Origin: CAYPTY01 sp964413935
GTDB taxonomy: Bacteria; Bacteroidota; Rhodothermia; Balneolales; Balneolaceae
NCBI GenBank assembly: GCA_964413935.1
Contig: CAYPTY010000006.1
Span: 77,162 to 141,161, forward strand
Direction: 5' to 3'
DNA length: 64,000 nucleotides
Part shown: in pieces, positions 23,876-33,216 of the stretch
Layout of the letters: every line of letters begins with the position of its first letter
How positions within the stretch are numbered: the stretch's first letter is position 1
Made by a program: the position numbers and the translations under genes
Notes under the pieces: generated by a model
Told to the model about the DNA's origin: nothing
What the model saw: the letters and a program-made list of their open reading frames with translations, nothing else
Databases searched by the model: none

Positions 23876-26848
23876 TTACTTGATCAGCGTCATCTTACGT
23901 GTCAACTGTACGTTTCCGCTAACCAGCTGGTAGATGTAAACACCACTTGCAAGATTGCTTGCGTCGAAGGTCACAACATTCTGACCTGCGCTGAATCTTT
24001 GATCTTGTGCAAGTGTGGAAACCAGACGACCCATCAGGTCATATACCCGAATCGTAGCTTGCTGAGCCTGTGGCAGGCTGAAGCTGATGTTGGTAGATGG
24101 GTTGAATGGGTTCGGATAGTTTTGATCAAGAGAAACTAAGGTTGGTACTTCACTTCCTATGTTTTCTTCATTAGAAACTGCAATTCCGCTTTGCGAAATA
24201 AACGCCCAACCGTCATACCAGGTATTTACATCAGAGAATGCGCCAATATGAGTGGTTTTATAGTAAAAGCCATCACGTGGAGCTGGCCATGTATCATTCG
24301 TTAATGCAGGGCTGCCTGATGCAGGTCGTGGGTCCAGACCGACGCCAGTTTCTCGCACTACAGTCCGCAATTGTGGATCCACCACAAACTGATCGGCTCC
24401 AATCGCATCGGCTACAAACTGCTGAGCAAAGATACCATTTGCATCCACACCTACGCCGTTAATGTCCCCAAAATCAAACCAGATATTGTTTTTGAACTCA
24501 ATATCACCCGCTTCCAAACGTGCACGGCTGTCAATTGGATCACCTGCTATATCTTCTATTGTTATACCAGATCCAGCAAATTCCGTGAAAATCGAATTGT
24601 AATACTTACCACCAGCATTATCATCAATCGTCAAGGCAAAATCATTACTCGTATTCAGTGAATTCGAACCAGAACCGATATAAGTAGCATTGTATACTAC
24701 CGGCATAGCGAAAGGCTCTCCCGTCTCCGGACTAGTACCTCCATCATGCTCTCCACCAGATCCAGCATCATCGGTACCGTGAATACCAAACCAAAACTGG
24801 CCTTTTCCACGGAATCCTTCATCGTAATCAAAGTTGTCATCACCCACAAAGGCCGCAATCAGGTAGCGGGTATTTACCGTACCCCCAAACCACTCGTAAC
24901 CATCATCCAGGTTGGCAAACACTTCAACGTATTCGATAGTCGTGCCACTTCCAATTGCACCCATGGTTAAACCATTGATCTCATTATCTGAACCAAATAA
25001 AGCACCACCATGACGAATCGATACATACCGGATTACACCAGAATCATCGGCATCATCAGTACCACCATACAGGTTACGTGTGTCTGTTGCTGGAAGACCT
25101 TCAATTGATTCTTCACCTCCACCAACATTGATAACCGCTTTACCAAGCATTATCAAGCCTCCCCATAAACCTCGGTCTGTTGGGCCCAAATCCTCCGCAT
25201 CGGTAAGATCATCCGATTCCGCTGTAAACACGATAGGGCTCTGTGCCGTACCTTCAGCAAATATCTTACCACCCCGGCTTACTACCAAGGCTGTATTCTG
25301 ATCGCCAGTCGTCGGTACCGCTTTTCCACGAATAACCGTACCGGCCTCAATGGTCAGGGTCTCTCCATCTTCCACATAAACTACTCCGTCCAGCAAATAT
25401 TCCGTATCTGCTGTCCAGAAAACATCTCCGGTAATATCCGCAGAAGTTATCGTAACAGTGCTTTGGGCGATAGGTGCGTCTACATTTGTATTTGTTAGAA
25501 TACCTGACTGAGAGAGGAATGTCCAATCTGCTGCCCAGTTATCATATCCAAAAGCACCTATATAGGAAACATCCTGAAAGAACCCATCACGTGGAGCTGG
25601 CCATGTATCATTCGTTAATGCAGGGCTGCCTGATGCAGGTCGTGGGTCCAGACCGACGCCAGTTTCTCGCACTACAGTCCGCAATTGTGGATCCACCACA
25701 AACTGATCGGCTCCAATCGCATCGGCTACAAACTGCTGAGCAAAGATACCATTTGCATCCACACCTACGCCGTTAATGTCCCCAAAATCAAACCAGATAT
25801 TGTTTTTGAACTCAATATCACCCGCTTCCAAACGTGCACGGCTGTCAATTGGATCACCTGCTATATCTTCTATTGTTATACCAGATCCAGCAAATTCCGT
25901 GAAAATCGAATTGTAATACTTACCACCAGCATTATCATCAATCGTCAAGGCAAAATCATTACTCGTATTCAGTGAATTCGAACCAGAACCGATATAAGTA
26001 GCATTGTATACTACCGGCATAGCGAAAGGCTCTCCCGTCTCCGGACTAGTACCTCCATCATGCTCTCCACCAGATCCAGCATCATCGGTACCGTGAATAC
26101 CAAACCAAAACTGGCCTTTTCCACGGAATCCTTCATCGTAATCAAAGTTGTCATCACCCACAAAGGCCGCAATCAGGTAGCGGGTATTTACCGTACCCCC
26201 AAACCACTCGTAACCATCATCCAGGTTGGCAAACACTTCAACGTATTCGATAGTCGTGCCACTTCCAATTGCACCCATGGTTAAACCATTGATCTCATTA
26301 TCTGAACCAAATAAAGCACCACCATGACGAATCGATACATACCGGATTACACCAGAATCATCGGCATCATCAGTACCACCATACAGGTTACGTGTGTCTG
26401 TTGCTGGAAGACCTTCAATTGATTCTTCACCTCCACCAACATTGATAACCGCTTTACCAAGCATTATCAAGCCTCCCCATAAACCTCGGTCTGTTGGGCC
26501 CAAATCCTCCGCATCGGTAAGATCATCCGATTCCGCTGTAAACACGATAGGGCTCTGTGCCGTACCTTCAGCAAATATCTTACCACCCCGGCTTACTACC
26601 AAGGCTGTATTCTGATCGCCAGTCGTCGGTACCGCTTTTCCACGAATAACCGTACCGGCCTCAATGGTCAGGGTCTCTCCATCTTCCACATAAACTACTC
26701 CGTCCAGCAAATATTCCGTATCTGCTGTCCAGAAAACATCTCCGGTAATATCCGCAGAAGTTATCGTAACAGTGCTTTGGGCGAACAGGTTGCCGCCTGA
26801 TAACCACAACATTGAAACGACCATTATTAATTGTATTCGTTTGTTCAT
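23876..26848 (-). CDS. Secreted T9SS-sorted protein made of two near-identical 438-residue units
   Basis: 990 residues. A signal peptide (cleaved near LFA-QS) is followed by two copies of one unit, starting at QSTVTITSADITGDVF, and then a C-terminal type IX sorting domain (NYPNPFNPSTNISF to TRKMTLIK). The unit begins with a parallel-beta-helix-like segment (ETLTIEAGTVIRGKA, IFAEGTAQSPIVFTA) and has Asp/Gly-rich, possibly calcium-binding stretches (DGYEWFGG, DDNFDYDEGFRGKG). About 400 residues of each copy are identical; only the last 35-40 residues differ. I know no enzymatic function. It lies 37 bases downstream of the TonB receptor gene on the same strand, so the two are probably one operon encoding a surface protein and its uptake channel (inference). 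Confidence 0.85.
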   Translation of the reverse strand: MNKRIQLIMVVSMLWLSGGNLFAQSTVTITSADITGDVFWTADTEYLLDGVVYVEDGETLTIEAGTVIRGKAVPTTGDQNTALVVSRGGKIFAEGTAQSPIVFTAESDDLTDAEDLGPTDRGLWGGLIMLGKAVINVGGGEESIEGLPATDTRNLYGGTDDADDSGVIRYVSIRHGGALFGSDNEINGLTMGAIGSGTTIEYVEVFANLDDGYEWFGGTVNTRYLIAAFVGDDNFDYDEGFRGKGQFWFGIHGTDDAGSGGEHDGGTSPETGEPFAMPVVYNATYIGSGSNSLNTSNDFALTIDDNAGGKYYNSIFTEFAGSGITIEDIAGDPIDSRARLEAGDIEFKNNIWFDFGDINGVGVDANGIFAQQFVADAIGADQFVVDPQLRTVVRETGVGLDPRPASGSPALTNDTWPAPRDGFFQDVSYIGAFGYDNWAADWTFLSQSGILTNTNVDAPIAQSTVTITSADITGDVFWTADTEYLLDGVVYVEDGETLTIEAGTVIRGKAVPTTGDQNTALVVSRGGKIFAEGTAQSPIVFTAESDDLTDAEDLGPTDRGLWGGLIMLGKAVINVGGGEESIEGLPATDTRNLYGGTDDADDSGVIRYVSIRHGGALFGSDNEINGLTMGAIGSGTTIEYVEVFANLDDGYEWFGGTVNTRYLIAAFVGDDNFDYDEGFRGKGQFWFGIHGTDDAGSGGEHDGGTSPETGEPFAMPVVYNATYIGSGSNSLNTSNDFALTIDDNAGGKYYNSIFTEFAGSGITIEDIAGDPIDSRARLEAGDIEFKNNIWFDFGDINGVGVDANGIFAQQFVADAIGADQFVVDPQLRTVVRETGVGLDPRPASGSPALTNDTWPAPRDGFYYKTTHIGAFSDVNTWYDGWAFISQSGIAVSNEENIGSEVPTLVSLDQNYPNPFNPSTNISFSLPQAQQATIRVYDLMGRLVSTLAQDQRFSAGQNVVTFDASNLASGVYIYQLVSGNVQLTRKMTLIK
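24270..25470. repeat. 1201-bp direct repeat, copy A
   Basis: Encodes the core of the second unit of the 990-residue secreted protein. It is offset by 1314 bases from copy B. Every segment I compared by eye is base-for-base identical. Identity stops sharply at both ends, at 24269 (g versus c) and after 25470. Confidence 0.95.
25584..26784. repeat. 1201-bp direct repeat, copy B
   Basis: Encodes the core of the first unit, beginning directly after the signal-peptide cleavage region. It matches copy A (24270-25470). No transposase, target-site duplication or terminal inverted repeat is visible at the borders, so it is not an insertion sequence. Confidence 0.95.
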
Positions 26849-26885
26849 AATTATTCCTTTTAGTTTTGATTAGTGGTAAAAAGTC

Positions 26886-29819
26886 TTAAAAGTTATATGC
26901 AATTGATAATTGAAAAGTGCGACCTGATCTGAATCGTGAGTCTGTAAAATCATTTCCTTTAAAGTTTTGTGAAGTTAAATAGTCATCATCCAATAAGTTG
27001 GCGACTGAAAATTTTGCGGTTAAAATGCTTAAAAACCGTTGACTTACTGAAAAGAAGACGTCATTCCTTCCTTGCTCAAAGATATTTGGAGTACCTCCAA
27101 GTCCTACATTGATCAATCGTTCACCGAACCTGTTATACGAGAGTGACACCTGTGTGCCCTTTTTTGGATTTTGATAGGATAGTACGGTATTTAGGACATA
27201 ATCAGACTGTCCTTGAAGCGGTCTGATATCATCAATGTTGAATCCTTCTGCAAACTCAAGTTCACGCGCGGGAACATCCACCTCTGATCTGATAAAAGCA
27301 ATATTGGTGCTTAAGGTGAAGTTTCTAAGAGAGGAATAAATAAAATCTAATCTTTTGCGCAACTCCAATTCAATGCCGAATAACTCACCATTATCCACAT
27401 TTTGATAAGTCTCTTGATTATTATTTGAAATAATAACGCGCTCAATAGGGTTCTCAAACTTTTTATAAAATCCGCTTACCGCAACAATTTCCCCTACTCT
27501 GCTAAACCATTCCCAGCGAATGTCATAATTTTGAATAAGTGTTCTTTTGAGGTTAGGATTACCGTTAATGACTCTGCCACCAGCAAAGTTAAATGCAGAA
27601 AAAGGAGCAATTTCACGAAAAGTTGGTCGGGCTAGAGTTTGACTACCAGATAACCTTAGATTCATCTCATTATTTATCGCATAGATAATATTTACAGATG
27701 GGAGAATGTCGTCTGTATTTAAAATTCCTGCATCTAAAGATGAATCAGCACTTATAATTTCAATGTCAGTTGATTCTAATCGGGCACCACCAACCAACCT
27801 TAACTTTTCAAAAAGTGGAATATCAATCATCCCGTAAAAAGCAGTTACTTGCTGAGTGCCGTCATAACTATTGCGAGGTATTGAACCATCTCTTATCACA
27901 TTACCAAATCTAAATAAACCAGAATTAGTTGTGTCTATTATTCCCACCGCTTCCGGTGAAAAGAATGCTTCTACATCACCGTTAAAAGAAGTAAAGTTTA
28001 CTCCAACTGTGTTGTAATCAAATTTTCTTTCTCTGAAGACTCGATCTTTATTCTCAAATGAAAATCCAGTTTTAAAACGTACAGTACTAGTTAAACCAAG
28101 ATCAAATGGTATTTCTAAGTCTGCTTTATATTGGTTGTTGGTTTCATTGAGATCCCTAAATAGTCTCGTTGGAAGTGTGGCATTAGAAGAACCCAGGTTT
28201 ATATCATAAACTCTGAATGATGTATCCGGGCGAACCACATTAACGTATTGATTAAAGAAGAATCGAAGGTCAGGTTGTTCTTGTTGAGTATCAGTCAGGG
28301 ATATATCCCAGTTAAGGCGAACATTTAAGAGTTTTGGAAAGAAATGTTTCCCCCTGAATTGGAATGATTCTACGTTTCTCTCCGTATACTCGACTACATA
28401 ACTTTCAAAAAATACATTAGGCGAAGGCGAATTTTTCAGGAAGTTACCTACCTGATATCGCCCCATATTCGTACCATTCTGATTTCTGAAAAAATTAAAT
28501 CCAATTTGATGATTGTTCGTTAACATATAATTGACATTTGCCATGAGACCTGAATTAGCTGTTTCAGTTCCCCTTGTATCGTCAAAATCAAAGTCGGGAG
28601 TTAGTAATTCACCTTCAGGGCTCGTAGCTACATATTGATTGTTTTCTCCATCTTGGTAGAACGCATAACTTCTGTCATATGTGCCTGAAATAATGTAACC
28701 AAGAGGGCGGCCAAAAAGCTTAAATTGATTACCAACGGTCGCCGATAAATTATTATTAAATCCAGGGTCTCGCTCATTTTGCGTAGGTCTCATCTGATTA
28801 TTAAACGATTTAGAAATCTCATCTAACTGAGCGGCTAAAATTGGGTCCCTGCGTGCAAACTGTTCTCTTGGAATTACAACATCAGGATTAGAAATAACAT
28901 CAGGCACAGCCCTTGTACCATTATCATATCCAAGCCAATCTGTATTACTGACGGGTCCTAATAGAAAACTATCGTTGAGATTTGCATTCTGGTTATATGA
29001 AATTCCTGAGGTTACATTAAGAATGAAATCTATAGGAAAGGACTTGGTGTTGATATTTACATTACCTCCAGAAAAACTACCCGGTTGATCAGGAGTGAAC
29101 GTTTTTTTAATCTCAACGTTGTCTAATAGCTCGGATGGAAAAAGATCTAATTGTGCTGAATTCCGATCAGGATCTGCAGATGGAAGATTTGATCCATTTA
29201 GTTGAGAATTAGAATAACGCCCGCCTAATCCACGTACTAATACATATTTTCCTTCTTGTACTGTGGCTCCAGATATACTCTTTACAGCTGCGGCTGCATC
29301 TCCTGCACCGGATAGCCTTATTGTTTCGGTAGAAACAGCATTTGAAAATGCAATCGATTTTGCTCTTTTAGATAAAAGAGCTGATTCATTATCTCTAACA
29401 GCTTGTGCAGTTACGACGACTTCATCCAAAAACTCAGATTCAGGCTCAAGTGCAACATCTAATTTGACAATTTCTCCGGGCTCAACCACAACCCCAGTTA
29501 TCGTCTGTTTTAAATAAGAGATATAACTTACAACAATGTTATATGTACCGGGTTCAACGGTGTTAATTGAGTAGTGGCCATCCAGATCGGTTTGACTGCC
29601 TTTTAGTGTCCCTTCTATAATAACATTCGCGCCGATTAGTGTCTCACCGGTTTTTGAGTCAACCACTATACCAGTAATTTTACCAGGGTCTTGCGCAGTT
29701 GCAGGGATAACTAATATCAGTGCTAATAGGAGATTTAAAATAGTTTTTTTGAAGTTCAATTGTGTGCTAATTGATTTTTGTGCGTGCTTGATCATTGAGT
29801 GCACAAAATTAGAACACAC
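26886..29819 (-). CDS. TonB-dependent outer-membrane receptor with carboxypeptidase-regulatory-like domain
   Basis: Up to 977 residues. After a signal peptide (TILNLLLALILVIPATAQ) there is a CarboxypepD_reg-like domain (GKITGIVVDSKTGETLIGANV), a plug domain (KSISGATVQEGKYVLVRGLGGRYSNSQLNG) and a 22-strand-type beta-barrel ending in a terminal aromatic (FQLSIAYNF). Such receptors import large ligands using ExbB/ExbD/TonB energy. The ATG at 29819 gives eight extra residues; the ATG at 29795 (MIKHAQKS) gives a more normal signal peptide and may be the real start. The DNA is clearly more AT-rich than its neighbours. It pairs with the T9SS protein downstream. No SusD gene is present. Confidence 0.92.
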   Translation of the reverse strand: MCSNFVHSMIKHAQKSISTQLNFKKTILNLLLALILVIPATAQDPGKITGIVVDSKTGETLIGANVIIEGTLKGSQTDLDGHYSINTVEPGTYNIVVSYISYLKQTITGVVVEPGEIVKLDVALEPESEFLDEVVVTAQAVRDNESALLSKRAKSIAFSNAVSTETIRLSGAGDAAAAVKSISGATVQEGKYVLVRGLGGRYSNSQLNGSNLPSADPDRNSAQLDLFPSELLDNVEIKKTFTPDQPGSFSGGNVNINTKSFPIDFILNVTSGISYNQNANLNDSFLLGPVSNTDWLGYDNGTRAVPDVISNPDVVIPREQFARRDPILAAQLDEISKSFNNQMRPTQNERDPGFNNNLSATVGNQFKLFGRPLGYIISGTYDRSYAFYQDGENNQYVATSPEGELLTPDFDFDDTRGTETANSGLMANVNYMLTNNHQIGFNFFRNQNGTNMGRYQVGNFLKNSPSPNVFFESYVVEYTERNVESFQFRGKHFFPKLLNVRLNWDISLTDTQQEQPDLRFFFNQYVNVVRPDTSFRVYDINLGSSNATLPTRLFRDLNETNNQYKADLEIPFDLGLTSTVRFKTGFSFENKDRVFRERKFDYNTVGVNFTSFNGDVEAFFSPEAVGIIDTTNSGLFRFGNVIRDGSIPRNSYDGTQQVTAFYGMIDIPLFEKLRLVGGARLESTDIEIISADSSLDAGILNTDDILPSVNIIYAINNEMNLRLSGSQTLARPTFREIAPFSAFNFAGGRVINGNPNLKRTLIQNYDIRWEWFSRVGEIVAVSGFYKKFENPIERVIISNNNQETYQNVDNGELFGIELELRKRLDFIYSSLRNFTLSTNIAFIRSEVDVPARELEFAEGFNIDDIRPLQGQSDYVLNTVLSYQNPKKGTQVSLSYNRFGERLINVGLGGTPNIFEQGRNDVFFSVSQRFLSILTAKFSVANLLDDDYLTSQNFKGNDFTDSRFRSGRTFQLSIAYNF

Positions 29820-29902
29820 TCGTTGTGCTACTGTTACCTTGCCTTTATCCTTTTGTTACCGGACTATTACGCTTATATTAAGAAGTGCTTTCGCAGGCTC
29901 TA

Positions 29903-32011
29903 TCAGGCCTTTTCGGACGATTCCTCACTGTCTTCCTGATCAGATCCTTCAAAGCCGTCTTCCTGCGTTTCAGAAGTCTCTTCATCCGAATGATCAGCGG
30001 ATCTCTCCTCATCTTCTGCTTCGGATTTCTTGGATTTTCCCTGACCGTTGGTATGATTTCCGGCTCCGTCATCGAAGATCCCTTCGGGATATTTACCGAG
30101 CGGACGATCACCCAGCAGTTCGCGAAGATCATGGTGGTTTAGTACTTCTTTTTCAAGAAGGGTCTGAGCCAGCTCTTCCAGTTCGTCGCGGTGCTTCTTA
30201 AGCAGTTCCAGCGTGCGGTCGTGATTGACTTTAATAATTCTTCTGACCGCTTCATCGATCTGCTCAGCGGTAGCCTGTGAATATTTTCTGTTGAACCCAT
30301 AACTGTTATCAGGGTTCTGTGAATCTTTCAGAGAAATATACCCCAGCTCATCACTCATACCGTACTCAGCAACCATCGCATAAGCCATGGTGGTGATGCG
30401 CTCCAGATCGTTTTGTGCGCCGGTTGAGATCCTTCCAAAAATGATCTCCTCTGCTACCCTTCCTCCTAGAAGCGCACAGATCTTTTCATTCAGCTCTTCG
30501 GTGGTCATCAGGAATCGGTCTTCCAGCGGGGTCTGAAGTGTGTAACCTAGCGCTGCCAGTCCCCGAGGTACAATACTCACCTTCAGCACGGGATCAGTAT
30601 GCTCCAGGAACCATCCCACAACAGCATGACCGGCTTCATGATAGGCTACGATCTTTCTTTCATCCGGACTAATCAGCTTATTCTTTTTCTCGAGTCCGGC
30701 AATAACTTTCTCAATGGAATCTTGGAAGTCCACCATCTCGATCTGCTTCTTATTTCTTCTTGCTGCCAGCAATGCCGCTTCATTACAAAGGTTAGCTAGC
30801 TCGGCACCGGCAAATCCGGGGGTTTGTGATGCCAGTACTCTCAGGTCGATCTTCTCCGACATGATCAGATCTTTGGTATGTACTTTGAGTACTTCCACCC
30901 TTCCGTTCCGGTCAGGTTTGTCGATCATGATCTGACGATCAAATCGTCCCGGACGCAATAGTGCGTTGTCCAGAATATCGGGACGGTTGGTGGCTGCCAT
31001 CATAATAACGGCCTGATCAGAATTAAAACCATCCATCTCAGAAAGCAGCTGATTCAATGTGTTTTCACGTTCATCATTGGAGCCAACCATCATTCCCTTA
31101 CCACGGCTGCGGCCAACGGAATCAATCTCATCAATAAACACGATACATGGTGCTTTCTCTTTGGCCTGTTTAAAGAGATCACGTACCCGTGCGGCACCCA
31201 CCCCCACAAACATTTCCACAAAGTCGGAACCACTCAGGCTAAAGAAAGGTACGTCGGCTTCACCTGCTGTTGCTTTGGCCAACAGTGTTTTACCGGTACC
31301 GGGAGGTCCAACCAGCAGTACGCCTTTAGGCAGCGTGCCACCCAGTTTGGTAAATTTCTTAGGATTTTTGAGGAACTCAACCACTTCCTCTACTTCAGCT
31401 TTCGCCTCCTCAAGTCCGGCAACATCCTTAAAGGAAACTTTATTTTCAGTTTGTTTATCGTAGAGTGAGGCTTTGTTCTTGCCGATGTTCAGTACCTGTT
31501 GTCCCGGATTCATTCTTCTGAAAATAAAAATCCAGAATCCCACAGCCAGTGCTATCATGATGAGCCAGGTGAAGATACCACTGAACCAGTCTTCTTCGAT
31601 TCGTGCATCATAAATCACATCGTTCTCTTCCAGAATGGGACGAATATCATCTCCACGCAGCATAGTGGTATTAAACCGGACTTTTACATCTTCCTGTTCG
31701 CCGAAAGTAAGTGGGGAATCATTGCTGCTGGGTGCCTTTACTACTCCCTCATCCAATGCTTTCTGGGAGTAAATACCGGTTATGTTAACCCCGTTGGTTA
31801 TACTGATTTCCTCAACATAGCCTTGCTCCACATAATCCAGGAACTCGCTGTATTTGATCCGGTTCGAGTTCTCAAAATTACTGGTCAGGAAATTTATAAA
31901 AATGAGAAGTGCAAAAAGGACGAGTATCAGCCAGGTTGGAAAACGTGGATTTTTATTCGGCCCTTTGATAGGGTTAATCTTCTTTGGGTCTCTTTGTTTG
32001 TTTTCAGCCAT
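29903..32011 (-). CDS. ftsH: ATP-dependent zinc metalloprotease FtsH
   Basis: 702 residues. Two membrane spans (about 27-45 and 143-165) flank a periplasmic domain. The AAA module has Walker A GPPGTGKT at 235-242, Walker B VFIDEID and the second region of homology (TNRPDILDNALLRPGRFDRQ). The zinc site HEAGH is at 458-462. The C-terminus is a long acidic low-complexity tail (Glu/Asp/Ser). FtsH degrades misfolded membrane proteins and selected regulators from the inner membrane. It is followed on the same strand by the TonB receptor with an 83-base gap lacking an obvious terminator, and preceded by thiL. Confidence 0.97.
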   Translation of the reverse strand: MAENKQRDPKKINPIKGPNKNPRFPTWLILVLFALLIFINFLTSNFENSNRIKYSEFLDYVEQGYVEEISITNGVNITGIYSQKALDEGVVKAPSSNDSPLTFGEQEDVKVRFNTTMLRGDDIRPILEENDVIYDARIEEDWFSGIFTWLIMIALAVGFWIFIFRRMNPGQQVLNIGKNKASLYDKQTENKVSFKDVAGLEEAKAEVEEVVEFLKNPKKFTKLGGTLPKGVLLVGPPGTGKTLLAKATAGEADVPFFSLSGSDFVEMFVGVGAARVRDLFKQAKEKAPCIVFIDEIDSVGRSRGKGMMVGSNDERENTLNQLLSEMDGFNSDQAVIMMAATNRPDILDNALLRPGRFDRQIMIDKPDRNGRVEVLKVHTKDLIMSEKIDLRVLASQTPGFAGAELANLCNEAALLAARRNKKQIEMVDFQDSIEKVIAGLEKKNKLISPDERKIVAYHEAGHAVVGWFLEHTDPVLKVSIVPRGLAALGYTLQTPLEDRFLMTTEELNEKICALLGGRVAEEIIFGRISTGAQNDLERITTMAYAMVAEYGMSDELGYISLKDSQNPDNSYGFNRKYSQATAEQIDEAVRRIIKVNHDRTLELLKKHRDELEELAQTLLEKEVLNHHDLRELLGDRPLGKYPEGIFDDGAGNHTNGQGKSKKSEAEDEERSADHSDEETSETQEDGFEGSDQEDSEESSEKA

Positions 32012-32105
32012 TTGAATCTGTGAAATAGAAAGTAGATTGAACTTATGGAATACCAGGAAAATTCCTTAGTATTACATTTATCGGGCAAAAAGCGTGCCAT
32101 GGGTT

Positions 32106-33140
32106 TTAATATGACAAATCATCGAGTGGCAGCAATTCGCCTTCGGCTGTTTGAATGATGATGCCCTCATCCTGCGGTGCGATCTTACCGATAACACTAA
32201 AATCGCTAAAATGTTTGCCAAAATCTTCCACGTATTTGGGAGGAAGCGTGAAGAGCAATTCAAGGTCTTCACCTCCGAAAAATGCATATTTACTCACATC
32301 TTCCTGCAGCTCATTAGCCACATTTCGCGTTTCTATCGCAATGGGAATAGCTGCTTCAAAAACCCGGCACCCTTTTTTTGAAGCATTACACAATTCAATC
32401 AGTTCGTTGGATAGTCCTTTGGAGATATCGATCATCGCTGAAGGGAGTACATCTGCCTGTTCAAAGGCTGTTTGTACATCCATTCGGGCTTTTGGCATCA
32501 ATTGACGGCGAACCACATATTCGTAATCTTCCAGATCAGGCTGAAAATGCTCTTCACCACTCTGTTCCCAGGCCATTTTCTCGCGCATCAGAATACGAAG
32601 TCCGGCTATAGCTCCTCCGAGATCCCCGGTTACACAAATGGCATCGTCCACTTTTGCTCCCGAACGATACAGCAGTTTTTCTTCAGCTGCTTCGCCATAT
32701 ACATTTACCGATAGGGTTAATCCCGAATAATTTCCATTGAGATCGCCCCCAACCAGCTGCATCCCATAGTCTTCACATGCAGCATCCACACCGGTGTACA
32801 AGTCTTTGATCATCTGTACTGAATATTTATTCGGAACGGCCAGGTTCAGACTAACCGCAACGGGATATCCATTCATGGCGCAGATATCGCTCACGCCCGA
32901 TGATATGACTTTATGTCCGAGATGCTGAAGCGGGGTATAGGTTATATCGAAATCGATTCCTTCAATGAAGGTCTCAGAACTCAGCAGGGCTTTCTGTCCG
33001 GGCTCAGGTGAAATTACCGCGGCATCATCCCCGATTCCAAAAGTAACGGCAGGATTTTGATGTTTCAGAACAGACTTGATTTCATCAATCATACCCCTGC
33101 GGCCGATATTCTGTATGGTTTGAAAGTCATTCTTTGTCAT
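32106..33140 (-). CDS. thiL: Thiamine-monophosphate kinase
   Basis: ThiL phosphorylates thiamine monophosphate to the cofactor thiamine diphosphate. Family motifs are FGIGDDAAVIS (metal and ATP binding), HLGHKVISSGVSDICAMNGYP, VGGDLN, CVTGDLGGA, the late DISKGLSNEL and FGGEDLELLFT. I place the start at the ATG at 33140 (MTKNDF), giving 344 residues. The longer frame from 33164 would add eight residues encoded by the upstream gene's transcription terminator, so it is unlikely. Cytosolic. The thiamine diphosphate it makes is the cofactor of the E1 enzyme encoded at 10-13.7 kb. Confidence 0.95.
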   Translation of the reverse strand: MTKNDFQTIQNIGRRGMIDEIKSVLKHQNPAVTFGIGDDAAVISPEPGQKALLSSETFIEGIDFDITYTPLQHLGHKVISSGVSDICAMNGYPVAVSLNLAVPNKYSVQMIKDLYTGVDAACEDYGMQLVGGDLNGNYSGLTLSVNVYGEAAEEKLLYRSGAKVDDAICVTGDLGGAIAGLRILMREKMAWEQSGEEHFQPDLEDYEYVVRRQLMPKARMDVQTAFEQADVLPSAMIDISKGLSNELIELCNASKKGCRVFEAAIPIAIETRNVANELQEDVSKYAFFGGEDLELLFTLPPKYVEDFGKHFSDFSVIGKIAPQDEGIIIQTAEGELLPLDDLSY

Positions 33141-33150
33141 AGTGGGGAAA

Positions 33151-33186
33151 ATAAAAAAAGGCATCTACACAGGGTGTAAATGCCTT
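33151..33186 (-). terminator. Rho-independent terminator of the exbB-exbD cluster
   Basis: A 13-bp stem (33158-33170 with 33174-33186, one G-U pair on the transcript) and a three-base loop. Read on the minus strand it is followed by a T-run (33153-33159). It lies 30 bases past the last exbD stop codon and immediately upstream of the thiL start. Confidence 0.92.
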
Positions 33187-33216
33187 GTCATAACTTGTAT
33201 TAAAAAAGGCTGAGAA

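Noticed and set aside
24270..26784. The two 1.2-kb repeats as an insertion sequence or transposon
   Set aside because: No transposase, no terminal inverted repeats and no target duplications; the repeat is coding sequence in frame with the host gene.
29804..29811. TAATTTTG as a -7 element for the TonB receptor gene
   Set aside because: No TTTG/TTG at the correct spacing upstream, and the position would leave almost no leader before the likely start at 29795.
33141..33164. Upstream ATG at 33164 as the thiL start
   Set aside because: The extra codons fall within the T-run and lower stem of the exb cluster terminator, and the encoded residues (PFFIFPT) are not family-like.
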